NCBI RefSeq assembly: GCF_000974985.2
Contig: NZ_LAVA02000082.1
Location: forward strand, 1-53,103
Direction: 5' to 3'
Length of the DNA stretch: 53,103 bases
Source of the DNA: Streptomyces mangrovisoli
GTDB lineage: Bacteria > Actinomycetota > Actinomycetes > Streptomycetales > Streptomycetaceae
In this document: piece by piece, positions 15,940 through 23,675 of the stretch
Position numbering within the stretch: the stretch's first letter is position 1
How the letters are laid out: each line of letters opens with the position of its first letter
Made by a program: the position numbers and the translations under genes
The notes under the pieces: model-generated
What the model saw: only the letters and a program-made list of their open reading frames with translations
Databases searched by the model: none
What the model was told of the DNA's origin: nothing

Positions 15940-16679
15940 GGCCGTGGGCCCGCGGGCCCGCCGTCGAGCGGCGCCGACACGTGCTCGTGGGCGATCCGCC
16001 AGGCGAGTCCCGCGTTGCGGTAGCCCGTGGTGACGCGGACCAGGTCGTCGAGCGCGCCGCCGTCCGCGCGCACGCCGCGCAGGCGGACGAGGGCGTGCCC
16101 GAAGGCGATGCTCTCGTCGACGTGCACGCGGAACTCCACGACCTCGCGGGTCACCGGCCCCGTGGTGCCGGCGAGGAAGGCCTCGAAGGACTTGCGCAGG
16201 TCCTCGACGCCGTGCCGGTCCGGGCCGCCCGCCAGGTCGAAGACCTCCGCGTCGGGGGCGTAGCAGGCAAGCGCCCGCTCCACGTCACGGTCCCGCAGCG
16301 CCTCGGTCAGTTCCGCGTCGAGGCGGCGGATCGTGCCCTGGACGTCCAGGTCGTCGCCCTCGTCCCAGAACGCGCGCACCTCCATCGCGCCGACGCTCGC
16401 CACCGGATGCTTCGCGGCGGCCTGGACCGCCTCCTCCAGGCTGTCGCACTCGATGACGTCGAACCCGGCCACGTACTCCTTCGTCTCGGCGAAGGGGCCG
16501 TCCGTGCGCAGCACCTCGCCGCCGCGCACCCGGACGGTGACGGCGTCGGCGGGCAGCCGCAGGCGGTGGCCGTGCAGCCGCACCCGGCGGTCGCCGAGCT
16601 CCTCGACCCAGGGTTCGACGGGTGCCATCCCCGAGGCGTCGGCGGTGTCGTCGCCGCAGACCAGCAGCATGTACTTCAT
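15936..16679 (-). CDS. DGPF/YCII domain fused to SnoaL-like domain
   Basis: A 247-residue fusion. Residues 1-105 are a DGPF domain (MKYMLLVCG, TDGPFAETKEYVAGFDVIEC, AAKHPVASVGAMEVR). Residues about 115-245 are an NTF2/SnoaL-like cone domain with the helical start LDAELTEALRDRDVERALACYAPDAEVFD and the terminal YRNAGLAWRIAHEHVSAP, as in ketosteroid-isomerase-like proteins. GGGAGG lies 4 nt before ATG. It is the first gene of the coupled three-gene sigma operon and sits 89 nt downstream of an FAD oxidoreductase. A fused sensor or enzyme role for the SnoaL part is inference. Confidence 0.88.
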   Translation of the reverse strand: MKYMLLVCGDDTADASGMAPVEPWVEELGDRRVRLHGHRLRLPADAVTVRVRGGEVLRTDGPFAETKEYVAGFDVIECDSLEEAVQAAAKHPVASVGAMEVRAFWDEGDDLDVQGTIRRLDAELTEALRDRDVERALACYAPDAEVFDLAGGPDRHGVEDLRKSFEAFLAGTTGPVTREVVEFRVHVDESIAFGHALVRLRGVRADGGALDDLVRVTTGYRNAGLAWRIAHEHVSAPLDGGPAGPRP

Positions 16680-16768
16680 GGTTCCTCCCGGTGTTCGTGG
16701 GGCTTTTCACCCCACCGACGAACGGGCCGCCACCGAATCGACACTCCGCCGCCGACAACCTGACGGGG

Positions 16769-17875
16769 TCAGACCTCCGAATAGCCCAGTTCCTTGCGCA
16801 TGAGGGGGACCTTCAGGCTCTTGGCCTTGGCGAGTGTCGTCGCGCGGCCGCCGAGGACGGCGCGGTCGCCGCCGGGCACGGGGAGCATGGTCACGCCGTC
16901 GGCCGGGCCGAACGGGACGATCAGGGGGGTGCGGCGGACGGGCCGGTAGGACCGCTGCTGCTTGCGATGGCGGCCCGAACCGCTCAGGTAGATGCGGATG
17001 TTGTGGGCCGCGACCTCGGCCTGGGCGAGCGCGGCCGGGCTGACCTTCAGTTCGCCGACGTCGTTCACGTCGCCCACCGCGAAGACCTCCAGCCACCCCT
17101 CGACCCGCAGCATCCGGTCGACCTTCACATGCCCGGAGGGGTCCAGCCAGTCACCGTGCCCGGCCAGGCGCAGCCACAGGGTGTTGGGGGTGGTGCCGGT
17201 CGCCCAGAACGACAGGTCGGCCTCGATGACGGTGCCGCGCGCGTCCCGGTAGGTGCCGAAGTCGGAGCCCGGCGCCATGAACGAGTCGAGCCGCACCTCC
17301 ACGCCGTGGGACTCCAGCCACGCCTGGGCCTTGCGGCCGGCCCGCGCGCTGCCGGTGCCGTGCAGCAGGGCGCCGCCGGAGTGGGCGAGGGTCACGTGGG
17401 CGTCCGGGCGGGACAACCGGATCTCGGCGGCCAGTTCGACGCCGGAGGGACCGCCGCCGACGATCAGGACGCGGTCGGCGCCGGCTATCTTCTGCTGGTG
17501 CACCGCGAACGACTCGGCGGCCTCCTCGGTGGTGGTGCCGTTGAAGCGGGCCGGTTCGGGGTAGTCGGCGCCGGTGGCGATCACGACGACGTCGTAGTTC
17601 AGCCGCTCGCCGGAGGAGAGCACGACCTGCCGTGCGGCGGTGTCGAGACGGACCACCTTCCCGAGCGTCACCCGGCCGTTGCGCAGCAGCCGGTCGTAGG
17701 GGATGAAGGGGGCCTGGCTCCAGTCCGGGCGCACCCCGGCGCGCAGCGAGGCGATGCGGTGGAAGAAGACCTCCTTGCGGTCCACCAGCGTGACGCGGGC
17801 CGTTTCGTCGAGTCGTTTCGCCAGCCGGACGCCCGCGTAGCCGCCACCGATCACCACTACGTCGCCGTCATGCAC
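16769..17875 (-). CDS. FAD-dependent NAD(P)H oxidoreductase (AIF/NDH-2-like)
   Basis: A 368-residue two-dinucleotide-binding-domain flavoprotein. Its N-terminal FAD motif is VVVIGGGYAGVRLAKRL; the second Rossmann motif is VLIVGGGPSGVELAAEI. An ATGAD loop and VFAVGDVNDVG near the C-terminus also bind FAD. There is no CxxxxC redox pair, so a disulfide reductase is unlikely. It resembles AIFM2/FSP1-like and type II NADH dehydrogenase proteins that reduce quinones. AGGAGA lies about 10 nt before ATG. It may be read through into the sigma operon, 89 nt away. Confidence 0.88.
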   Translation of the reverse strand: MHDGDVVVIGGGYAGVRLAKRLDETARVTLVDRKEVFFHRIASLRAGVRPDWSQAPFIPYDRLLRNGRVTLGKVVRLDTAARQVVLSSGERLNYDVVVIATGADYPEPARFNGTTTEEAAESFAVHQQKIAGADRVLIVGGGPSGVELAAEIRLSRPDAHVTLAHSGGALLHGTGSARAGRKAQAWLESHGVEVRLDSFMAPGSDFGTYRDARGTVIEADLSFWATGTTPNTLWLRLAGHGDWLDPSGHVKVDRMLRVEGWLEVFAVGDVNDVGELKVSPAALAQAEVAAHNIRIYLSGSGRHRKQQRSYRPVRRTPLIVPFGPADGVTMLPVPGGDRAVLGGRATTLAKAKSLKVPLMRKELGYSEV

Positions 17876-18185
17876 ACCGAGTCTCCTGTTCCGAAGGGGC
17901 AGGAAGCGCGCGCCGCGGTGGCCGGGCCACCGTCGGCCGTCGCCGCCCGCGAGCGTAGCGCCTGATTTTCACAGGAGTCGTCGATGCGCGGTGGTCGTTC
18001 CGTGAAGGTCGTTGCGCCTGATGAGGCCGGACGGTTCAGCTCCGCTGCATGATTGACATCTTGTCAGACAGAGCCCCGCGCGACGAACGCTTCCGCGCCA
18101 ACCAGTCCGCCGTTCAGGCGAAACGTTTCTGACACTCGCCCCACCCCGCACCCTGCGACCTTAAAGAACCCTTAGATACCACTTT
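17876..18185. promoter_or_regulatory. Divergent intergenic region with two palindromes
   Basis: A 310-bp gene-free region between the FAD oxidoreductase (minus) and the polysaccharide operon (plus). It contains TGACA-TCT-TGTCA (18054-18066) and the perfect palindrome GAAACGTTTC (18120-18129). The dehydrogenase ATG at 18186 has no Shine-Dalgarno sequence. CTTAGATA (18171-18178) could be a -10 element for a leaderless mRNA, but no matching -35 is visible. The region is clearly less GC-rich than its surroundings (17955-18185). Confidence 0.5.
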
Positions 18186-19583
18186 ATGACTATTACGCAA
18201 CTCGGAGTGCCCCTCGTTGCGACCTCCGCGGCCCAGGCCCCCGACGCGATGGCCGAGGACACGTCCGCCCCGGCTCTCGCGGGCTGGGCCGACCGCCTCG
18301 CCGCGCCGGACGACGGCGACAAGCCGCTGCGCGGCCTGGCCGTGGCCGTCGTCGGCCTGGGCTATGTGGGACTGCCCACCGCCCTCTCCCTGTGGGCCGC
18401 CGGAGCCACCGTCCTCGGACTGGACGTCAGCGAGCGGCGGCTGCGGGACATCCGCACCGGCTCCGTGGACCTGCTGCCCGCCCAGCACGCGGCGCTCGCC
18501 TGCACCGAGAGCGCGGGCGACTTCCTGCTCACCACCGACACGGACGTACTGCGCGAGGCCGACGCGGTGATCGTCTGCGTGCCCACCCCCGTCACGCCCG
18601 CGTACGAGCCCGACCTCGCGGCGCTCCGCGCGGCCTGCGCCACCGTCGTGGAACGGGCGGTCCCGGGCCAGTTGCTCGTCCTGACCTCCACCAGCCATGT
18701 CGGCACCACCCGCGAACTGCTTCTCGAACCGCTCGCCCGCCGGGAGCTGACCGCCGAACAGGAGGTGCTGGTCGCCTTCGCGCCCGAGCGCATCGACCCG
18801 GGAAACGCGACGCACACCCCGGAGCGCACGCCCCGGGTGGTCGGCGGCGCCGGACCGCTGAGCACCCGGGCCGCCGCCCTCCTGCTGCGCCCCACGGCCT
18901 CCCGGATCCACGAGGTCCAGGGCCCCGAGACCGCCGAGATGGCGAAGCTGTGGGAGAACGTCTTCCGGGCCGTCAACATCGCCCTCGCCAACGAACTGTC
19001 CGACGCGTGCGGGCACCTCGGCCTGTCCCCGATCCCGGTGATCGAGGCCGCGGGCACCAAGCCGTACGGCTTCATGCCCTTCTATCCGGGCCCCGGCGCG
19101 GGCGGCCACTGCATCCCGTGCGATCCGTACTACCTCCTCGGCCGGCTACCGGGGGACGGCACGTCCGCGCCGTTGGTGCACACCGCCATGCGCGCGCTGC
19201 GCGAGCGGCCCGCGCGGATCACCGGACAGGCCGCCGAACTGCTGGCCGCCGACGGCCTGGTGCCGGCCGGCGCCCGGGTGCTGGTGCTCGGCGTCGCCTA
19301 CAAGGCGGGGGTGTCGGACGTCCGCGAATCCCCGGCCCTGCGGCTGCTGTCGCTCCTCAGGGACCAGGGAACGGACGCCCACTACAGCGACGGCCACGTC
19401 CCCACCCTCACCGTGGACGGCCGGGACCTCGTCTCGGTCGCCCGGCCGCAGGACACGGAGTGGGACCTGGTGATCGTGCACACCGTCCACCCGGGCACCG
19501 ATCTCGACTGGCTCGACACCGTGCCCCGGGTGCTCGACACCCGGCAGCGCGTACGCCCCCACGCCCCGGCCGGCACCAGGTGA
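18186..19583 (+). CDS. UDP-glucose/UDP-sugar 6-dehydrogenase
   Basis: A 465-residue nucleotide-sugar dehydrogenase, expected to oxidise UDP-glucose (or a UDP-HexNAc) to the uronic acid with two NAD. The N-terminal Rossmann motif VVGLGYVGLPTALSL lies near residue 57, after an unusual Ala/Pro-rich 50-residue leader. Also visible: VCVPTPVT, AFAPERIDPGN, a catalytic-loop GAGGHCIPCDPYYL (Cys nucleophile about residue 310) and the C-terminal NAD-binding GVAYKAGVSDVRESPALRLL. It could be a UDP-ManNAc/GlcNAc dehydrogenase; the families are close. Its TGA overlaps the GTG of the glycosyltransferase (GTGA), so it should feed that enzyme. No ribosome binding site is seen; leaderless translation is likely. 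Confidence 0.92.
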   Translation: MTITQLGVPLVATSAAQAPDAMAEDTSAPALAGWADRLAAPDDGDKPLRGLAVAVVGLGYVGLPTALSLWAAGATVLGLDVSERRLRDIRTGSVDLLPAQHAALACTESAGDFLLTTDTDVLREADAVIVCVPTPVTPAYEPDLAALRAACATVVERAVPGQLLVLTSTSHVGTTRELLLEPLARRELTAEQEVLVAFAPERIDPGNATHTPERTPRVVGGAGPLSTRAAALLLRPTASRIHEVQGPETAEMAKLWENVFRAVNIALANELSDACGHLGLSPIPVIEAAGTKPYGFMPFYPGPGAGGHCIPCDPYYLLGRLPGDGTSAPLVHTAMRALRERPARITGQAAELLAADGLVPAGARVLVLGVAYKAGVSDVRESPALRLLSLLRDQGTDAHYSDGHVPTLTVDGRDLVSVARPQDTEWDLVIVHTVHPGTDLDWLDTVPRVLDTRQRVRPHAPAGTR

Positions 19584-21040
19584 GCGCCGCCACCGGCACC
19601 CCGGCCGCGTCCCTGCTCGGGCGCCGGCTCCGCGCCCGGCTGGGCCGCGCCCTCGACTCCCTGGACCCGCGCGAACGGGCCGGTGTCGTACGGCTGCTGA
19701 CGGTGACCGCGCTGCTGCCCGCGCTGCTGCTGATCGCCCACCGCGCGGTCCGGCTGCCGTACCGCTCGGACCCGGTCGCCTGGTACGGCCTGGCCGTGCT
19801 GACCGGCGCCACCCTGCTGCTCTACCTCGCCTACACGCAGTACGACGACCCCGCCGTGCGCACGCTGCGCCGACGGGCCCGCGGCCACGAGGACTTCCCC
19901 CCGCTCCCCGACCGCCCGCGGGTGAGCTTCCTGCTCGCGGTCAAGGACGAGGTGGACAACGTCGAGCGGTGCGTGCGGTCCATGGCCGCCTCCGACCACC
20001 CCGACCTGCAGATCGTCGTGGTCGACGACGGCTCCACCGACGGCACCGGCGCCGTCCTCGACGCGCTCGCGGCCGAACTCGCCGTCACCGTCATCCATCT
20101 CCCCCGCAACGTGGGCAAGAAGGCCGCCCTCGTGCGGGCCTGCGCGGTGGCCGACGGGGACGTGCTGGTGTTCACCGACTCCGACTGCGTCGTGGCCCCC
20201 GACGCGGTCCGGCTCTGCGTGCTGGCCATGGTCCGCCACCCCGAACTGGGCGCGGTCAGCGGCCACTGCCGGGCGCTCAACCCGGGCGCCAGCGTGCTGA
20301 CACGCGTCCAGGACGTCTGGTACGAGGGCCAGTTCCGCATCTCCAAGGCGGCCGAGTCGGCGTTCGGCGCGGTCTCCTGCGTCTCCGGACCGCTCGCCGC
20401 GTTCCGCCGCGAAGCCGTCTACAACTACCTTCCCGCCTGGGCCGAGGACCGGTTCGCGGGCGCCCCCTTCCGCTTCGCCACCGACCGGCAGCTGACGGGA
20501 TACGTGCTGGGCCAGGCCTGGCGGGGGCGCGCGCTCAAGCAGCGGCACGCGAGTTCGCCGTTCGTCGCCGGGCACGACCACCCGGAGCGGCGCTGGCTGG
20601 TCGGCTACAGCCGCTCCGCCCGCGTGTGGACCAACGTGCCCGCGCGCTGGCGGCCCTTCCTGCACCAGCAGGTGCGCTGGAAGAAGAGCTTCATCCGCAA
20701 CCTCTTCTTCACGGGCGCCTTCATGTGGCGCCGCGGCCCGCTCCCGGCGCTGCTCTACTACGGCCACGCCCTGTGGGTGCTGGCGGCCCCCGCCCTGGTC
20801 TTCCTGCACCTGGTGTGGGCGCCGCTGCACTGGGCCGCCGGACTCACCCTGCTCTATCTGTGCGGGATGCTGCTCAAGGGCTGCCTGTGGGGACTTGCCT
20901 TCCGGCTGGACAACCCGGGCGACCGGCGCTGGCGCTACCGCCCGCTGATGAGCCTGCTCTCCTGCTGTGTCCTGGCGTGGCTGCTGCCCTACGCCGCCTT
21001 CACGCTCCGCCGAGGTATCTGGACGAGGACGCCCGCATGA
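19580..21040 (+). CDS. GT2 processive glycosyltransferase (hyaluronan/chitin synthase-like)
   Basis: A 486-residue membrane glycosyltransferase. Two N-terminal transmembrane helices (about 37-57 and 72-92) precede a GT-A domain with SFLLAVKDEVDNVERCV, VVVDDGSTDGT, the metal-binding FTDSDC, an acceptor-site motif TDRQLT and the processivity motif QQVRW, then three or four C-terminal helices. DxD, a DRxLT-type motif and QxxRW are shared by NodC, hyaluronan synthase and PNAG synthase. Coupling to a UDP-sugar dehydrogenase favours a uronic-acid-containing polymer over a simple GlcNAc homopolymer. The stop overlaps the next ATG (ATGA). Confidence 0.9.
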   Translation: MSAATGTPAASLLGRRLRARLGRALDSLDPRERAGVVRLLTVTALLPALLLIAHRAVRLPYRSDPVAWYGLAVLTGATLLLYLAYTQYDDPAVRTLRRRARGHEDFPPLPDRPRVSFLLAVKDEVDNVERCVRSMAASDHPDLQIVVVDDGSTDGTGAVLDALAAELAVTVIHLPRNVGKKAALVRACAVADGDVLVFTDSDCVVAPDAVRLCVLAMVRHPELGAVSGHCRALNPGASVLTRVQDVWYEGQFRISKAAESAFGAVSCVSGPLAAFRREAVYNYLPAWAEDRFAGAPFRFATDRQLTGYVLGQAWRGRALKQRHASSPFVAGHDHPERRWLVGYSRSARVWTNVPARWRPFLHQQVRWKKSFIRNLFFTGAFMWRRGPLPALLYYGHALWVLAAPALVFLHLVWAPLHWAAGLTLLYLCGMLLKGCLWGLAFRLDNPGDRRWRYRPLMSLLSCCVLAWLLPYAAFTLRRGIWTRTPA

Positions 21041-21351
21041 CCACTGCCACCACGGCCGGCGAGGCCACCGACGGCTCGGCCGCCGCCTCACCTTCCACCG
21101 CCTCCCACCGCACCACCTCCGCTCCCACCGAGTCCGGCCCCGTCGACGCCCGGTCCGACACCCGCTGCGACACCCGCGGATCCGCCGGTCCCGTCGGCAC
21201 GGTCACCCTCGCCGTGCCCTCCCCCCTCACCATCGCCGCCCGCCTGCGCCGCCTGGCACGCGGCGCCCGCCGGGGGTCGGCCGCCGCCGTCTCCGCCGTC
21301 GCCGTCGCCGTCCTGTACTACGTCGTGCTCACCCGCGGCGGTGCCCGGTGA
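21037..21351 (+). CDS. Small single-helix membrane protein of the polysaccharide operon
   Basis: 104 residues, no recognised family. The first 60 residues are Ser/Thr/Ala-rich and probably disordered. A basic stretch (RLRRLARGARRG) precedes one hydrophobic helix (SAAAVSAVAVAVLYYVVL) and a short RGGAR tail. Start and stop each overlap the neighbour by 4 nt (ATGA, GTGA), which strongly supports that it is a real gene. By position it may be an accessory subunit of the synthase, as small PgaD/IcaD proteins are for PNAG synthases, but there is no sequence match. Confidence 0.8.
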   Translation: MTTATTAGEATDGSAAASPSTASHRTTSAPTESGPVDARSDTRCDTRGSAGPVGTVTLAVPSPLTIAARLRRLARGARRGSAAAVSAVAVAVLYYVVLTRGGAR

Positions 21352-22922
21352 CGGCCCGCGCGGTGCCCCGTTCCCCCGGCAGAGCCCGCGTGTACCGCGG
21401 TGTGCGCCGCGCCGCGCTCGGCACCCTCACCGCGGCCGTCGTGACGATGCCGTTCGTCGCCGCCTGGCGCCACGAGACGACGCAACACACCGTGTCCGCC
21501 CGCATCCCGGCCGCCGGTCCGGAGGCGTACCCCTGGACGTCGGACGACGACCGCGAGGCGCACGCCTGGGCGCCCCCCGCCGATCCCGCGCACCGCAGCG
21601 CGCCGGTGGTACTCGCCTATCACGACATCGATCCGGAGCGGACCAGCGCCTACACCCTCACCCCGGCCCAGCTCGACGCGCAGCTGTCCGCGCTTCAGGC
21701 GGCGGGCTACCGGGCGCTGTCCACCGAGGAGTTCACCCGCTACCTCACCACCGGCCGCTCCCCCGCGCCGCGCAGCGTGTACCTCACCTTCGACGACGGC
21801 ACGCGGGGGCTGTGGACCTACGCCGACCGGATCCTCGCCCGGCACCGGATGCGCGCCGCGTCGTACCTCATCAGCGGCAGGGTGGGCACCCACCGGCCGT
21901 ACTACCTGTCCTGGTCCGAGATCGGCCGCATGGCCCGGACGGGCCGCTGGGACTTCCAGGACCACACCCATCTCAGCCACTCCCGCGCCGCGGTCGACGC
22001 CGCCGGACATCGGGGCTCCGTGCTCGCCAACCGGCTCTGGAAGAAGGACGAACGGCGCCTGGAGACCGAGTCGGAGTACCGCGCCCGCGTCGGACACGAC
22101 CTGGACCGGTCCCTGCGCGCCTTCGCCCGGCACGAGCTGCCGAGGCCACGGCTGTTCGCCTACCCGTTCTCCGGGACCGAGGCGGACGGCGACCGCGCGG
22201 GGCGGGACACCACCACCCTCGAACGGCTGCTGCGCGAACGGTTCGACTCCACGCTCACCAACGCCTCCGCCGGAAGGCTGCCGGCCGGTCCGCGCGCGGC
22301 CGCGGCCGGGCAGGTGGAGCGTCTGGAGGTGCTGCGGACCACCACCCGGTCGGCGTTCCTGGAGCAGCTCGGCGAGTGGACCTCCCGGACCCCCGGCGAG
22401 GTGCCGGAGCCGCTGCGCCACGGCGGGCAGTGGCGGTTCTCCGGCAGGGCGCCGGGGGGACGGCTGGCGGCCCTCACCGGCGAGGGACTCGACCAGGGCA
22501 CCTACGTCTCGGGCGCCCTCCTGCCCATGGCCACCGCCAACTGGTCCACCTACCGGGTGACGGCCCGGGTCGACCGCCTCCTCGGCCAGGACTCCAGTGC
22601 CTCCATCGAGGTCGGCCACGGCAGCCCGGACCCGCTGTTCCTCACGGTGTCGAAGACCGGGCTGCGGGTGACCGAGCGGCCCGGGGGCGCGGCGCGGCGC
22701 GTCACGGCCCGCAGACGACTGCGCCCGTCGACCGGACGCACGGTGACCCTGCGCGTCACGCCGAAGGCCGTCCGCATCACCGTCGACGGCACCACGCTGG
22801 TCGTACGCACCACCCGTCGGCCCGACCGCGCGCGCACCGACGGCGGCCTGTCCCTGGCCGTCCGCAACGAGCGGGCGGACACCGACTGGCCGCGCTTCAC
22901 GTCCCTGCGCGTCTCTCCCTGA
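21348..22922 (+). CDS. Polysaccharide deacetylase (CE4, IcaB/PgaB-like) with C-terminal beta domain
   Basis: 524 residues with an N-terminal signal or anchor helix (about 17-40). The NodB domain (about 85-330) opens with VVLAYHDI, has the metal/base motif TFDDG and then DHTHLSH, where the two histidines are five apart as in PgaB/IcaB rather than four apart as in chitin deacetylases. AYPFSG is the later motif. Residues about 360-520 form a beta-rich domain resembling a concanavalin-like or LamG sandwich. Predicted to remove N-acetyl groups from the exported polymer outside the membrane. The GTG start overlaps the stop of the small protein. The 3' end overlaps the convergent kinase gene by 26 bp. 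Confidence 0.88.
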   Translation: MTARAVPRSPGRARVYRGVRRAALGTLTAAVVTMPFVAAWRHETTQHTVSARIPAAGPEAYPWTSDDDREAHAWAPPADPAHRSAPVVLAYHDIDPERTSAYTLTPAQLDAQLSALQAAGYRALSTEEFTRYLTTGRSPAPRSVYLTFDDGTRGLWTYADRILARHRMRAASYLISGRVGTHRPYYLSWSEIGRMARTGRWDFQDHTHLSHSRAAVDAAGHRGSVLANRLWKKDERRLETESEYRARVGHDLDRSLRAFARHELPRPRLFAYPFSGTEADGDRAGRDTTTLERLLRERFDSTLTNASAGRLPAGPRAAAAGQVERLEVLRTTTRSAFLEQLGEWTSRTPGEVPEPLRHGGQWRFSGRAPGGRLAALTGEGLDQGTYVSGALLPMATANWSTYRVTARVDRLLGQDSSASIEVGHGSPDPLFLTVSKTGLRVTERPGGAARRVTARRRLRPSTGRTVTLRVTPKAVRITVDGTTLVVRTTRRPDRARTDGGLSLAVRNERADTDWPRFTSLRVSP

Positions 22923-23547
22923 GCGCGGCGGGCGCCAGACCGGCCAGCCAGCCGGCCGTCGCGCGGGGGTGGGTGAAACGGAGGGTGCGGAGCGGGGCGA
23001 AGCGGGCGTCGCCGGTGCGGCGCCGCAGCTCGCGGCGGCGCCCGGCGTACTGCGACCAGGCCCACCACGCCGGGTGCTCCCGGCTGAGCCAGCCCCGCCA
23101 GCTCTCCCGGTTGCCGCCGAACAGCACCTCGCGGCGGGCCGAGCGGGCCAGGGAGCGGCGCAGCACCCGGGGCATGACGACCCGTCGCGGGTAGTCCAGC
23201 CAGATCACGGTGTCGGCGCGGTCCCACAGCTGGTCGCGGACCTCGGGGTAGCCGAGCGAGTCGATGATCCAGCGGGGGCCGGCGGCGATCCGCCCGACGT
23301 CCTCGGCGATCGTGGCGTTCACCGCCCAGTCGGGGCCCGTGTAGTACAGCGCGTCCATCTCGTGGAACGGCACGCCGAGCCGCTCGCCCACCGCTCGCGC
23401 GAGCGTCGACTTGCCCGCGCCGGTGACACCGACGACGAGGATCCGCTCCATGGCGGCGGTGCCGACACCACCGGCATCCGCGCCCGTCCCCTCGCCCACG
23501 CCCGTGCTCACCCCCCGGTCGACGCCCGTGTTCCTGCCCTGTTCCAC
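22897..23547 (-). CDS. P-loop nucleoside/adenylate-kinase-like ATPase
   Basis: A small P-loop kinase with Walker A GVTGAGKSTLAR, the MDALYY segment and a lid-like arginine region RRVVMPRVLRRSL, as in FlaR/topology-modulation proteins. Substrate unknown. Two starts are possible: GTG 23547 has AGGAG 7 nt upstream and gives 216 residues with a 32-residue Gly/Thr-rich leader; ATG 23451 gives 184 residues and fits the family but has no ribosome binding site. I prefer the former on the ribosome site. Its last 26 bp overlap the deacetylase gene on the other strand. Confidence 0.82.
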   Translation of the reverse strand: MEQGRNTGVDRGVSTGVGEGTGADAGGVGTAAMERILVVGVTGAGKSTLARAVGERLGVPFHEMDALYYTGPDWAVNATIAEDVGRIAAGPRWIIDSLGYPEVRDQLWDRADTVIWLDYPRRVVMPRVLRRSLARSARREVLFGGNRESWRGWLSREHPAWWAWSQYAGRRRELRRRTGDARFAPLRTLRFTHPRATAGWLAGLAPAALRERRAGT

Positions 23548-23675
23548 GCTGCTGCTCCTGTCCTGGGCGCCGGGCCCGGCGCCGTCCAGCAGGGTAACTT
23601 CCGGCCCTGCTCCCTGCGGTGCCCGGCCCGCCTCGCCTCGGGCACCGCCACCCCGGCCGAAGTCGCCCGGCGCCG

